From NCBI GenBank assembly GCA_018920315.1, contig JAHLMP010000005.1, positions 1 through 54,110 of the forward strand: DNA of 54,110 bases, written 5' to 3'. Positions 33,012 to 41,632 of this stretch are shown piece after piece. Each line of letters starts with the position of its first letter. Position 1 is the stretch's first letter. This stretch comes from Candidatus Aenigmatarchaeota archaeon. Lineage in GTDB: Archaea; Aenigmatarchaeota; Aenigmatarchaeia; GW2011-AR5; JAHLMP01. Under the pieces are notes generated by a model. It was not told the DNA's origin. It did not search any database and saw nothing but the letters and a program-made list of their open reading frames with translations. Position numbers and translations under genes: made by a program.

Positions 33012-35759
33012 ATGGTTTTCGAATTATTTAGCGAGAAGATGCAATCTTTAATAAAGGAGAGGGGTTTTATAGAGCCTACGCTACCACAAATATTAGGAAT
33101 TCCTGAGATAATGAAAGGAAAAAATGTTCTGATTGTTGCTCCTACAGGAATAGGAAAAACAGAAGCTTGCATGCTTCCTTTACTGGACAAGGTTTATATA
33201 AATAAGGAAAAACCTATTGCCATACTTTATATAACTCCTCTGAGAGCTCTTAATCGTGATTTACTTTCTCGATTATTTTGGTGGGCAGATAAGCTTGGAT
33301 TGGAAATCTATGTTAGACATGGAGATACAAGTAAAAAAGAGAGAGAAGAGCAAAGAGAGATGCCATCGCATATATTAATTACTACGCCCGAAACCCTTGG
33401 TGCAATTCTTCCTGGAAAAAGAATGAGAGAGCACCTGAAGAACGTTAAGTACGTTGTAATTGATGAGATTCATGAGCTCGTAGAAAATAAGCGCGGTTCT
33501 CAGCTTTCAATCCTTTTAGAAAGGCTTTCTTTAATTGCGAACAATTTTCAAAGAATTGCCCTTTCTGCTACAATAGGCAGTGTAAAAAAGGTTGCGGAAT
33601 TTTTAGGAAAAGATGTAAAAATAATAAATGCAGAACAGACAAAATTATATGAAATTTCAGTAGAACTTCCAAAAAAAGAGAATTTAAGCGAAGTGGAAGC
33701 AAGAATAGAAAGAATAAAAGAGCTTGTAAGCAAACATAAGAATACAATAATATTCACAAATACAAGAGAGACAGCAGAAATCTTGGGTAGTAGATTTAAG
33801 TTATTTGAGAAAGAGCTTCCGATAGAAATACATCATGGTTCTTTGTCAAAAAATCTAAGAATAAAAGTTGAGCAGGCTTTTAAGAGTAGCAAGCTAAAAG
33901 CAATAGTTGCTACCTCTTCTCTTGAGCTTGGGATAGATATTGGGAGTATAGATTTGGTAATTCAATATCTTTCTCCTAGAAAAGTTACTAAGCTTTTGCA
34001 ACGTGTTGGAAGAAGTGGTCATCGTGTTGGTGGAATAAGCAAAGGAATTATTATAACAAGCGATGAAGATGCGTTTGAATCTTGTGTAATAGCTAAGAAG
34101 AGTGAAGAAAAGAGTATAGAGAATATTAAAATACCTGAGAACAATTTAGATATTTTAGCAACTCAAATTGTTGGAATAATTTTAGATAGAAAGGAGATAT
34201 CAATAGAAGAATGTTACAAAATAATAAAAAAGGCATATCCTTATAGAAGATTGAAGTTTGATGATTTTCTCTCTGTTATAGAATTCTTGGAAAAGATGAA
34301 ATTGGTTTATATTTCAGATGATTATAAAAAGATAAAGCGAAGAAAAAGAGGATGGGAATATTATTATGAAAATCTTTCTTCTATTCCAGATGTAAAAAAA
34401 CTTGCGGTTTTTGATATAGCAACAAATGAGATAATAGGATTCTTAGATGAAAGCTTTGTAGTAGAATATGGAGATGTTGGCAATACTTTTATATGTGCAG
34501 GTAGTGCATGGAGAATAATTCAAGTGGAAAATAATAAAGTTCTTGTTGAATATGTTGAAGATGCTGAATCTGCAATTCCTGCTTGGGAAGGAGAGCTAAT
34601 ACCAGTACCTTTTGAGATAGCTCAGGAGGTTGGAAAATTGAGAAGGATTATTTATGCATCTTTAGAAGATGAAAAATCGATTATAGATTTTCTAAAAAAA
34701 GATTATAAAACAGATGAGAACGCTGCAAGAGAGATGATAAGAATAATAAAGGAACAGAGCAAATACTTCATACCAGATGAAAAAAATATTTTTATTGAAA
34801 GTAGCGATGAATTTATTGTTATTCATTCCTGCTTTGGGAATCTTGTCAACCAAACATTAGGAAAATATATTGCTACAGTACTAACATTAGAGCGTGGTGA
34901 AGCAGTAGAAGTAAAGATAGACCCTTATAGAATAATAATGAAAACTTTCGCAAGCGCTGATGATGTAAAAAGAATAATAGCTAACGCAAAAGACTTGGAG
35001 GAAACGATAAGAATTGGATTAGAAAAAAGCTCTCTATTTAAATGGAATTTCTTCCAAATTGCTAAGAGATTTGGAACCATAGGGAGAGAAGCAACAATAG
35101 ATGAAGCAAAGATAAATAGATTAATAAGCGTTTTTAGCGATTCTCCAATATATAAAGAAGCTATTCGTACAATATTTTTTGAGAAGATGGATATAGAAAG
35201 AACAAAGAATATCTTGCAAGAAATAAAAAATGGAAATATAAAAATAAAAATAATAAAAGGAAAATTCTCACCTTTAGCGCAAAGAGGAATAGAAATCCAC
35301 TTCTTTGATATAGTAAAGCCTAAAAGACCTTATAAAGAGATTTATGAAGCATTTAAGAGAAGATTGATGCAAACAAGAATAAGAATAATATGCACAAACT
35401 GTTGGAATTATTCTATAACTACAGAAGTAAAAGAGCTAGATGATTCTCCTACATGTCCCAAATGCAATTCAAAGCTTATAGGAATTTGGGATTATAAAGA
35501 AAAGGATCCGAAAGAAATTTTGAAAAAGAAGAGCTTGACAAAAGAAGAGAAGAAAATATTAGAAAAATTAAAAAGGTCGGCTTCATTGATGATTACTTAT
35601 GGAAAAAGATATGCTTTAGCCCATGCTGCAAGAGGTGTCGGAGTAGAAACTGCTGCAAGAATTCTTGCAAAGATGCCGAAAAGCGAAGAAGAATTGCTGA
35701 AATATATTTTTGAAGCAGAAAAATCATTTGCATCTACAAGAAAATATTGGAAGATTTGA
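33012..35759 (+). CDS. lhr: Lhr-type superfamily 2 DNA helicase
   Basis: 915 residues. Walker A APTGIGKTEA (43-52), LYITPLRALNRDL (Ia), DEIHELV (II), ALSATIG (III), TNTRETAE (IV), SSLELGIDIG and the VGRSGHRVGG motif VI, followed by the winged-helix and Lhr-specific core. A zinc-ribbon-like CxxC...CxxC (CTNCWN and CPKCNS) lies about 100 residues before the end. Lhr proteins unwind and remodel DNA and RNA-DNA hybrids in repair. The frame opens upstream of 33012, but this ATG matches the family start MVFELFSEKMQSL and abuts the phosphoesterase stop. Confidence 0.93.
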   Translation: MVFELFSEKMQSLIKERGFIEPTLPQILGIPEIMKGKNVLIVAPTGIGKTEACMLPLLDKVYINKEKPIAILYITPLRALNRDLLSRLFWWADKLGLEIYVRHGDTSKKEREEQREMPSHILITTPETLGAILPGKRMREHLKNVKYVVIDEIHELVENKRGSQLSILLERLSLIANNFQRIALSATIGSVKKVAEFLGKDVKIINAEQTKLYEISVELPKKENLSEVEARIERIKELVSKHKNTIIFTNTRETAEILGSRFKLFEKELPIEIHHGSLSKNLRIKVEQAFKSSKLKAIVATSSLELGIDIGSIDLVIQYLSPRKVTKLLQRVGRSGHRVGGISKGIIITSDEDAFESCVIAKKSEEKSIENIKIPENNLDILATQIVGIILDRKEISIEECYKIIKKAYPYRRLKFDDFLSVIEFLEKMKLVYISDDYKKIKRRKRGWEYYYENLSSIPDVKKLAVFDIATNEIIGFLDESFVVEYGDVGNTFICAGSAWRIIQVENNKVLVEYVEDAESAIPAWEGELIPVPFEIAQEVGKLRRIIYASLEDEKSIIDFLKKDYKTDENAAREMIRIIKEQSKYFIPDEKNIFIESSDEFIVIHSCFGNLVNQTLGKYIATVLTLERGEAVEVKIDPYRIIMKTFASADDVKRIIANAKDLEETIRIGLEKSSLFKWNFFQIAKRFGTIGREATIDEAKINRLISVFSDSPIYKEAIRTIFFEKMDIERTKNILQEIKNGNIKIKIIKGKFSPLAQRGIEIHFFDIVKPKRPYKEIYEAFKRRLMQTRIRIICTNCWNYSITTEVKELDDSPTCPKCNSKLIGIWDYKEKDPKEILKKKSLTKEEKKILEKLKRSASLMITYGKRYALAHAARGVGVETAARILAKMPKSEEELLKYIFEAEKSFASTRKYWKI

Positions 35760-35833
35760 AAGAAAATATCTGAAGATTTGAATTTGATTTTATTTTGAGA
35801 AAAAAGATTTCAAAGTGAAATTTTTTCGAAATC

Positions 35834-35948
35834 TTTAAATATAAGTTCGTATATTATCTTAATTAGTGAGTGAAAATGGCGAAGAAAAAGAAGAAGAAAT
35901 AAATTAATTGAAGTTTTCGTTTTTTTCTTTTTTCTTTTTTTATTTTTT
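35834..35948 (+). promoter_or_regulatory. Promoter and terminator framing a lysine micro-ORF
   Basis: A strong TATA-like CTTTAAATATAAG lies about 40 bp before ATGGCG, and the short ORF is followed by an interrupted run of T (35914-35945) that looks like an archaeal terminator. The unit is about 100 bp long, suitable for a small RNA or micro-message. Confidence 0.45.
35876..35902 (+). CDS. Putative micro-ORF, eight residues (MAKKKKKK)
   Basis: ATG, GCG, six Lys codons, TAA. It has its own apparent promoter and terminator and a weak GTGAG upstream. Such an ORF can arise by chance in A-rich DNA, but the isolated transcription unit and the resemblance to the MGKKKK start of the micro-ORF in the 23S intron justify recording it. 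It might be the relic of a basic ribosomal protein gene or part of a small RNA. Confidence 0.25.
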   Translation: MAKKKKKK

Positions 35949-36920
35949 CTAAAAATTATTTCTTTGTAAGAGAGTTACTCTACTTTCTTTCTTTTCGTCT
36001 ATGATTTTATAGTTGCAAAATTTCGCTAAGATTTTAGAGAATTTTTTTATCTCTTCATGTAAAGGCATAGCTTCATAAGGCAATCTTGCTCTTGCAAATC
36101 CGACAGACATAAAACTTTTTACCTCTACAAATTGTGGTTGGAACTCTTTTATTATTTTTCCATAGCCATTTGGATCTAAAAAGTTCAAGTTCTTTACAAG
36201 CGTTAGCCTTATAACAGTTCTTGCATTATACTCAAAACTTTTTAATAATGAGAGTGATCGCATAATCCTATTCCAACCATCCTTCAAAAAAGGATTACAA
36301 GTTTTTATATAAATCTCTTCATTTGGTGCTGGCAAAGTAATATATAGTTGAGTTGGAGGGTTTTTTATAAGCTTTTTAATCATATTTGGAATAGTTCCAT
36401 TAGTAACTAAGAAGGAGCTTAGTCCTAATTTTTTAGTCTCGTTTATAAGCTCGGGAAGCTTTGGATAAAGTGTTGGCTCACCTGCAAGAGAGATTGCGAT
36501 TTGATTTGGTAGCATTGCCTCATAAAATTTTTGCTTATCAACCTTTGGATTGCCTTTAAACCCTTGCAGCATTTCTTGTTGCTTTTCTATCGCTTCTTTT
36601 ATTATCTCTTTTGGTTCATCTATGCCCCCTCTCCACTTTGGATAAGTTATGTTAATATCTCTCCAACAAAATAGGCAGCGATGTGTACAAAATGGTAGTG
36701 CTGGTGTAAATTGAAGGCAGCGATGTGAAGCTATTCCATAAAACTTTTGTTTATAGCAAAATCCATCATTGCGTAAAGCTTTTCTTGTCCACTCACAAGT
36801 TTTTATTGCACTATGCTTATACTTACCAAGAAATCTAAAGCCAGCATCCTCTAACCTTTTTATATCTCCTTCTTTGATTGCGATATTTCTTTTTCTGTTT
36901 TCTTTTTTCATATTACTCAC
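35949..36920 (-). CDS. taw1: tRNA 4-demethylwyosine synthase (radical SAM, TYW1/Taw1)
   Basis: 323 residues. Radical-SAM cysteines C78, C82, C85 in FCTHRCLFCWRD, the additional conserved Cys near the N-terminus (TCEW, FCYKQ, RCLQ) for the second cluster, SLAGEPTLYP and FLVTNGT. The enzyme builds the tricyclic base from m1G37 of tRNA-Phe using pyruvate. Divergent from taw2 across a 63-bp gap, placing two successive wyosine enzymes together. Length is typical. Confidence 0.94.
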   Translation of the reverse strand: MSNMKKENRKRNIAIKEGDIKRLEDAGFRFLGKYKHSAIKTCEWTRKALRNDGFCYKQKFYGIASHRCLQFTPALPFCTHRCLFCWRDINITYPKWRGGIDEPKEIIKEAIEKQQEMLQGFKGNPKVDKQKFYEAMLPNQIAISLAGEPTLYPKLPELINETKKLGLSSFLVTNGTIPNMIKKLIKNPPTQLYITLPAPNEEIYIKTCNPFLKDGWNRIMRSLSLLKSFEYNARTVIRLTLVKNLNFLDPNGYGKIIKEFQPQFVEVKSFMSVGFARARLPYEAMPLHEEIKKFSKILAKFCNYKIIDEKKESRVTLLQRNNF

Positions 36921-36983
36921 GATTGTTTTTGTAGGAAATTTATATTTGAAATTAAATAAATTTTAAAATTCAAATTTAATAAA

Positions 36984-37793
36984 ATGAAAAAAGAAGAGAG
37001 AAAAAATTTTTACACACTTCAGATAATTGGAGATATTGCTTTATTAAAATTTAAGGATAAGCTATCGGAAGAGAAAAAAATAGAAATAGTCAATGACATA
37101 AAAAAATGGATGCCGAGAATAAAAACTGTTTGCGAGCTAGAAAGAATAGAAGGTGAGTTTAGGAAGCCGAAATTAAAAATCTTGTTTGGAAATGATACAA
37201 AAACTATTCATAAAGAGCATGGAATTTTATATAAGATAGATATTTCTGATGTTATGTTCTCAAAAGGAAATTTGTATGAGAGAAAAAGGTTAGCAAACTT
37301 AGTAAAGGAAAATGAAATTATTGTTGATATGTTCGCAGGCATAGGATATTTTTCTTTGGGTATTGCAAAGTATGCAAAACCAAAAACTATATATGCAATT
37401 GAAAAAAATCCAAAAGCTTTTGAGCTACTCAAGAAAAATATAGAATTGAATAAAGTTAAAGATAAAATCATACCAATACTTGGAGATTGTAGAGAAGTTG
37501 CAAAGCAAAAAGAACTTCAAAATATTGCGAACAGAGTAATTATGGGTTATTTGAAAAACACGCAAGAATTTCTTCCTTATGCCTTTTTATTCTTGGGAAA
37601 TGAAGGTGTTTTACACTTTCATAATACTTATAAAAAAGAAGAACTTTGGCATAAGCCTGTAGAAGAGCTAAAAGATTATGCGACGAAAAATAATTATAAG
37701 CTAGAGGAAGTTATTGATAAGAGAATAGTAAAAAGCTATTCGCCAAAAGTCTTTCATGTTGTTATAGATGCAAAGTTTTCAAAAATTGTATAA
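36984..37793 (+). CDS. taw2: tRNA-Phe wybutosine aminocarboxypropyltransferase (TYW2/Taw2)
   Basis: 269 residues. FSKGNLYERKRLA and DMFAGIGYFSLGIAKYAKP are the substrate and SAM motifs of the Trm5/TYW2 group; Gly-Tyr-Phe after FAGIG favours Taw2 over Trm5, which has GPF. A NRVIMGYLKNTQEFLPYAF segment fits the NPPY-like motif of Taw2. It transfers the aminocarboxypropyl group of SAM to the base made by Taw1, its divergent neighbour. The ATG is close behind the TATA region. Confidence 0.88.
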   Translation: MKKEERKNFYTLQIIGDIALLKFKDKLSEEKKIEIVNDIKKWMPRIKTVCELERIEGEFRKPKLKILFGNDTKTIHKEHGILYKIDISDVMFSKGNLYERKRLANLVKENEIIVDMFAGIGYFSLGIAKYAKPKTIYAIEKNPKAFELLKKNIELNKVKDKIIPILGDCREVAKQKELQNIANRVIMGYLKNTQEFLPYAFLFLGNEGVLHFHNTYKKEELWHKPVEELKDYATKNNYKLEEVIDKRIVKSYSPKVFHVVIDAKFSKIV

Positions 37794-37799
37794 AAAGTT

Positions 37800-37820
37800 A
37801 CTACCGAAAAGTATTTAAAT
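37800..37820 (+). promoter_or_regulatory. Promoter element identical to the rRNA-operon promoter (module 1)
   Basis: The 21-bp string ACTACCGAAAAGTATTTAAA plus T (37800-37820) occurs again, inverted, at 51696-51716 upstream of 16S rRNA. CCGAAAAG can serve as BRE and TATTTAAAT as TATA box. A strong constitutive promoter for the small module-1 gene is the simplest reading. Confidence 0.6.
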
Positions 37821-37910
37821 TTAGTTAATATAAAAGAATTCTAAGTAAGAACATGAAAAAATAAAAAGGTAGAAAAAACAAGAAGGTTGATAACATGAAG
37901 AAAAAGAATT

Positions 37911-38387
37911 TTGAAGGGTGTTGCAATTGGAGCAACTAGCTTAGCGTTGCTCGGTAGTGGTATAGGAATAGGTTATGGAATATTTGGAAGGAAAGAAGAG
38001 CCAAGAGCTGAAAAAACTTACGTTAAAACTTTGGGTGAGCTTATAGGATGTTTATATGAGGTAGAGAGCCTTGAAGCTTTTAGAGGAGTAAATGTTGAAG
38101 GAAGAACTACAAACATTCTTAAAATTTCAGCAAGAGGATGTGATGGCATAGTTAATTTTTCTATTTATGAGAGAGATCCTCGAAAATTTGAAACTCTTTT
38201 ATGCCATGCCAAACAAGCAAAATGCACAGGAAATCCATTTGGGTTAGTCGATCCTTTAATTGTTGGAGGATATCCAATAGCTCCGGAAGATAAAGTTAGT
38301 TTAAGGATCGAAAGAGACGCCAACAATATGCCCGTTTATATTCTTGATGCACGAAATCTAATATTTTACACTAGAGAAGAACGTTAG
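37911..38387 (+). CDS. Module-1 hypothetical protein, apparently frameshifted at its start
   Basis: The open frame begins at TTG 37911 (158 aa), with a hydrophobic N-terminus (GATSLALLGSGIGIGYGIFG) suited to a signal or anchor and a soluble rest including KTLGELIGCLYEVES. A much better start, ATG at 37895 behind AGAAGGTTGATAAC, is out of frame by one base; removing one A from the following A-run would give MKKKILKGVAIGATS. So the gene carries a one-base insertion, uses TTG, or the sequence has an error. The segment KTLxxLxGxxY recurs in the pseudogene of module 3. Family unknown. Confidence 0.5.
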   Translation: MKGVAIGATSLALLGSGIGIGYGIFGRKEEPRAEKTYVKTLGELIGCLYEVESLEAFRGVNVEGRTTNILKISARGCDGIVNFSIYERDPRKFETLLCHAKQAKCTGNPFGLVDPLIVGGYPIAPEDKVSLRIERDANNMPVYILDARNLIFYTREER

Positions 38388-38411
38388 AAAGGAATAATTG
38401 GTTATATCTCT

Positions 38412-38436
38412 CCTCATTTCCTTATATAATCTTCTA
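38412..38436 (+). repeat. Left copy of a 25-bp direct repeat (24/25)
   Basis: CCTCATTTCCTTATATAATC followed by TTCTA. The right copy (39882-39906) differs at one base and lies within the 3' end of the large minus-strand membrane gene, where it encodes EDYIRKG. The two copies bound a 1.45-kb stretch holding one intact ORF and pseudogenes. They could be attachment-site-like ends of an insertion or the trace of a duplicated gene tail. Confidence 0.5.
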
Positions 38437-38469
38437 CATATATTACCTGAAAGTTATATAGAAGATGTC

Positions 38470-38693
38470 ATGAAAGAGATAGCACCAACCTTCTCGTATC
38501 TTCTCAGCAAAAAGATTGTGCCAAACCTATTACCATTGCCTAGCTCTCTTGGAAAACTAACAAAATAGCTATCTTCAACATACAATTCCTAGGAAGCGAG
38601 AAGGCATTATTCAGATATCCAGAAGCGAAGGTAAAACCACAAAAATATGGAGGGATTTCTCTTTTTACGCATAAGTTTAACAATAGAAGTTAA
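38470..38693 (+). pseudogene. Frameshifted gene remnant
   Basis: An ATG-initiated frame gives MKEIAPTFSYLLSKKIVP...LGKLTK and stops; the adjacent frame continues at once with KIAIFNIQFLGSEKALFRYP and ends in THKFNNRS. Joined, they form about 75 residues of protein-like sequence with one frameshift near AACAAAATAG. No family recognised. It occupies the otherwise empty stretch between the module-1 ORF and the module-2 promoter. Confidence 0.45.
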
Positions 38694-38699
38694 ATTGTT

Positions 38700-38776
38700 G
38701 CTACTGTAAAGTATATATTCATGTATAGAAATCTATTTAAATACTTAAAATATATATTACTAAAAGGTGATAAAAT
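38700..38776 (+). promoter_or_regulatory. Module-2 promoter and Shine-Dalgarno with a start-stop codon pair
   Basis: GCTACTGTAAAGTATATAT (from 38700) resembles the module-1/rRNA element; a second TATA-like TTTAAATACTTAAAATATA follows. Further down, AAAAGGTGATAAA forms a strong Shine-Dalgarno in front of ATG 38775-38777, but the next codon is TGA. The real ORF begins 12 bases later at 38787. Either a minimal start-stop element or a damaged N-terminus. Confidence 0.4.
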
Positions 38777-38786
38777 GTGATTATAA

Positions 38787-39269
38787 ATGAAAATGAATAA
38801 TTTAAAACAAAAGGCAGGCGACTTGATGAGATGTGGTGCTGGGCTTGGTGTAGTTGGGACGGCAATGAAGTGGTATAATGGTGTGAAAGATTATGTACTA
38901 AATGAAGTTATTCACAATATAGGAATGGATTTGACGCGCGCAATTCAATACCCATTTTGCGCTTATGGTATCGGAGAAGCCATAAATGCTTACCAGGAGT
39001 ATAGAAATAGGAGAGAAGAGTCGGAAACCTTTCCACAATACATGAGAAGGTTAGTGAGAGAGGCGCCGCTTGAAGTAGCAGGCACAATAATGACCTTAGC
39101 ACCTGTTGCTTCGCCAATTATTTCATCGGCTACAGGCAATGACTTTTTCAAGAGTATATTAATCCCAGCTGGTGTTTGTGTTGCAGGTCATACTATTAAA
39201 TATTTATGTAGAGGAATTAACAACAGAAAAATAAGAGAAATGATGAGAGAACTTTATTCTGGCGAGTAA
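38787..39269 (+). CDS. Module-2 hypothetical protein (160 aa)
   Basis: Unrecognised. Two weakly hydrophobic stretches (about 17-30, GLGVVGTAMKWY, and 100-135, containing MTLAPVASPIISSATG and PAGVCVAG) suggest membrane association; the rest is charged. The best ribosome binding site serves an ATG twelve bases upstream that is followed directly by TGA, so initiation at 38787 or re-initiation is assumed. It lies between the two copies of the 25-bp repeat, in the same island as two damaged genes. Confidence 0.5.
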   Translation: MKMNNLKQKAGDLMRCGAGLGVVGTAMKWYNGVKDYVLNEVIHNIGMDLTRAIQYPFCAYGIGEAINAYQEYRNRREESETFPQYMRRLVREAPLEVAGTIMTLAPVASPIISSATGNDFFKSILIPAGVCVAGHTIKYLCRGINNRKIREMMRELYSGE

Positions 39270-39300
39270 CGAAAAATAATTAGTTAAACGAAGCTAATTT

Positions 39301-39320
39301 GTTACCAAAAAGTATTTGAA
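39301..39320 (+). promoter_or_regulatory. Module-3 promoter element
   Basis: GTTACCAAAAAGTATTTGAA is the third relative of the CTACCGAAAAGTATTTAAA element seen at 37.8 kb and in front of 16S rRNA. It lies directly upstream of the pseudogene of module 3. Confidence 0.4.
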
Positions 39321-39392
39321 ATGGATAAAAGAGATTGAAACTGTATTATAGAGTGGTAAAACGCTCGCCCAAGATGAGAGTTAGAGAAGCTT

Positions 39393-39873
39393 AGAAATGA
39401 AAGGGATTATTTGAATGAAAATCTCTTGACTTCTAATTTTGGTTAAGAGAATTCTGCCTTAGATATTGCTGAAAATAAAATAATAAGAAGATTAGAAAGA
39501 ATCAAACGCCAACGCCTGAACAAAATGAAGAATTGAATAAATTACAAAGAGTTTATCTACTGTGGAAATTTACTATGACTAAAAGGAGATGTATTGGTTA
39601 CATGACTGCTGGTATTCTTGATTTCCTTGGCTTTGACACATTAATAGGATATAAAAGAGGTGTTAGTAATAGCCAAAAATAGCTCCAAAGAAGCTCATCT
39701 AAATGCCAAAACATTAGATGATCTCGTTGGAAACTTCTATTCTCCAGAAGAGGTGCGTGTTAGCATGTCAGAAAATCCTTATGGAGAGAAAAGAAACATC
39801 TCAAATTCCACTTAAAGAAATATTAGGCTATTCAATAGATTCAGAAACGAAATACAATTTAAAGATTATTTAG
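39393..39873 (+). pseudogene. Module-3 pseudogene related to the module-1 protein
   Basis: The coding trace runs NERDYLNENLLTSNFG, an in-frame TAA, then ENSALDIAENKIIRRLERIK, a frameshift into PTPEQNEELNKLQRVYLLWK and GYMTAGILDFLGFDTLIGY, a stop, a second shift into KEAHLNAKTLDDLVGNFYSP, and a last shift into LKEILGYSIDSETKYNLKII before TAG. The hydrophobic GILDFLGFDTLIGYKRG followed by KTLDDLVGNFY parallels the module-1 protein (LALLGSGIGIGYGIFG, KTLGELIGCLY), so the two are likely paralogues. Its stop overlaps the convergent membrane-protein gene. Confidence 0.55.
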
Positions 39874-41632
39874 GAAGATAACCTCCTTTCCTTATATAAT
39901 CTTCTAGGCATGACTGAGAATCTTGGTCTTCGAAGCAACAAAGATTTATCTTTAACTCAACCTCCTTTTCTTTTCCTTCTATCAAAACTTTTCCTTTTAT
40001 TCCACTTCTACATTTTAATTCTGCTCCACTTCCTTCGTGTCTTATACTCGTACTACACTCATCTTCCTTACAATTACCTTCACCTTCTATACACCATTTA
40101 TCAGGATTTTCTGGATATTTACTCTTTTTCCATTCGCAGTATTTTTCATCTCCTAATGCTACTTCTTCATTTGGCTTTTCCTCGGATGTTTTTTCTTCCT
40201 TAGGAGTCTCTTCCTTCTTTTCCTCTTTCTTCTCGCATTTTTCTCTACAAACCTTATCTTCGCAACATTGAAGCACGCCACAACATCTTAACTTATCGCA
40301 TTTCTCTCCTTCCTTTGCACAAACCGATGTAAGCATTACAGTTGGTCCTTTCTTTACTTGGATCTCAAATATATAGCCGCTAAGCTCAGCAGTAATAACA
40401 TCGCTTCTTTTTATTTGTTCAGGAGTTATATTCGAAGAAGTAAATTCACAAACAATTGGGTGTTTATTAAACTCCATTGGAGGTATCCTTATCTCTTGCT
40501 CCACCTCGCAACTTACAACCTCTTTATTCTCTTTCTTTTCTGCATTTCCACAATTAATTCCGATTGCGCTACAATTCAATCCGCTTCCAATAGTATTTGG
40601 AAGTGTAATGTTTATTCTAGCTCCTTTTTTCAGTATTATAAATTCGTATTCTCCTATTCTTTTATTTACTACAGATACCGTTAAAACTTGAGTAGAAGAG
40701 TTAAACAATGGCTGATCTCCAACACTTAATGCAAGCATCGCTGGAGAAGGCGTTCCTGTAGCAACAACGCTTCTAAAAAGTTCGTATCTTTTTATTGGAT
40801 CTAACATTATTCTTCTTATCTCTTCTTCATTCATTACTTCAACTATTAAAGATGATTTTGCAGAATATTCTGACCTTAATGTTATATTCAAATCTACTTG
40901 CGCTCCAGGCTTTTCTTCTTTAGCAATAAATGGTCCTAACCTTTGTACAAAACCTTCTAATCTATCTAGCTTATCTATAGTATAATTATAACTTTCTTCA
41001 CACTTCTTTTTAATGCATGTTACATTTAAAGTTATATTTTCCGCTTTCATATTTCCTAGATTTTCAGCTCTAACCTCAATGTAGAATTTTTGATATAATG
41101 GAACTTCTGGCGGAGAAAACATAACACTAGAAAGCTCTACACCTTTGGGCTGAGTTTGTTGTGCTTCTGTTTTTACAGCTTTCATTTGTTGCTCATAAAT
41201 ATATTGCTGAGGATTTGTAAGCATTAGCATCATGTCATGAAAAGAAAGGCTTAGAAGCCTAAATGTTATTCTTAAAGGAGCTTTAACCTGCTCTAAATAG
41301 TGTTTCATATAGCCAGAGTATGGTCCTGTAAATAAATAACCAAAGATTATGCAAAGTACTGTAAATGTATATATGATCGGAGGACCTCCAGATTGATAAA
41401 AACCTATTAAGAAAAATATTGAAACAAGCCAACCTATTAGGAATGGTTTATTGAATCCTGGATAAACATCAAAAGAAGCTAAAATCAACATTATATCTAA
41501 GGCGATCATCATTCCACACATTATGGAAACACCTAGAGCTTCTACCTCCTTAAATCTTGTTGTTCTTCCTAAAAACCAAAAGATAAATGCTAAGATGCAT
41601 AAAACTATCAATATCGGTGCCATACGCATCAC
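39866..41632 (-). CDS. Large membrane protein with extracellular cysteine-rich C-terminus
   Basis: 588 residues. The N-terminal 120 residues hold about five membrane helices; an amphipathic segment follows, then a long beta-rich region (about 165-430) and a Cys-rich tail with CDKLRCCGVLQCCEDKVC, a Lys/Glu linker and further Cys up to LCCFEDQDSQSCLEDY. The many Cys suggest a disulphide-bonded extracytoplasmic domain. The start overlaps the stop of the upstream coiled-coil gene by four bases (ATGA), so the two products probably work together. No family recognised; a surface or transport assembly is possible. Confidence 0.65.
   Translation of the reverse strand: MMRMAPILIVLCILAFIFWFLGRTTRFKEVEALGVSIMCGMMIALDIMLILASFDVYPGFNKPFLIGWLVSIFFLIGFYQSGGPPIIYTFTVLCIIFGYLFTGPYSGYMKHYLEQVKAPLRITFRLLSLSFHDMMLMLTNPQQYIYEQQMKAVKTEAQQTQPKGVELSSVMFSPPEVPLYQKFYIEVRAENLGNMKAENITLNVTCIKKKCEESYNYTIDKLDRLEGFVQRLGPFIAKEEKPGAQVDLNITLRSEYSAKSSLIVEVMNEEEIRRIMLDPIKRYELFRSVVATGTPSPAMLALSVGDQPLFNSSTQVLTVSVVNKRIGEYEFIILKKGARINITLPNTIGSGLNCSAIGINCGNAEKKENKEVVSCEVEQEIRIPPMEFNKHPIVCEFTSSNITPEQIKRSDVITAELSGYIFEIQVKKGPTVMLTSVCAKEGEKCDKLRCCGVLQCCEDKVCREKCEKKEEKKEETPKEEKTSEEKPNEEVALGDEKYCEWKKSKYPENPDKWCIEGEGNCKEDECSTSIRHEGSGAELKCRSGIKGKVLIEGKEKEVELKINLCCFEDQDSQSCLEDYIRKGGYLPK
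39882..39906 (+). repeat. Right copy of the 25-bp direct repeat
   Basis: CCTCCTTTCCTTATATAATC followed by TTCTA, inside the 3' end of the minus-strand membrane gene. See the left copy 1.47 kb upstream. Confidence 0.5.
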
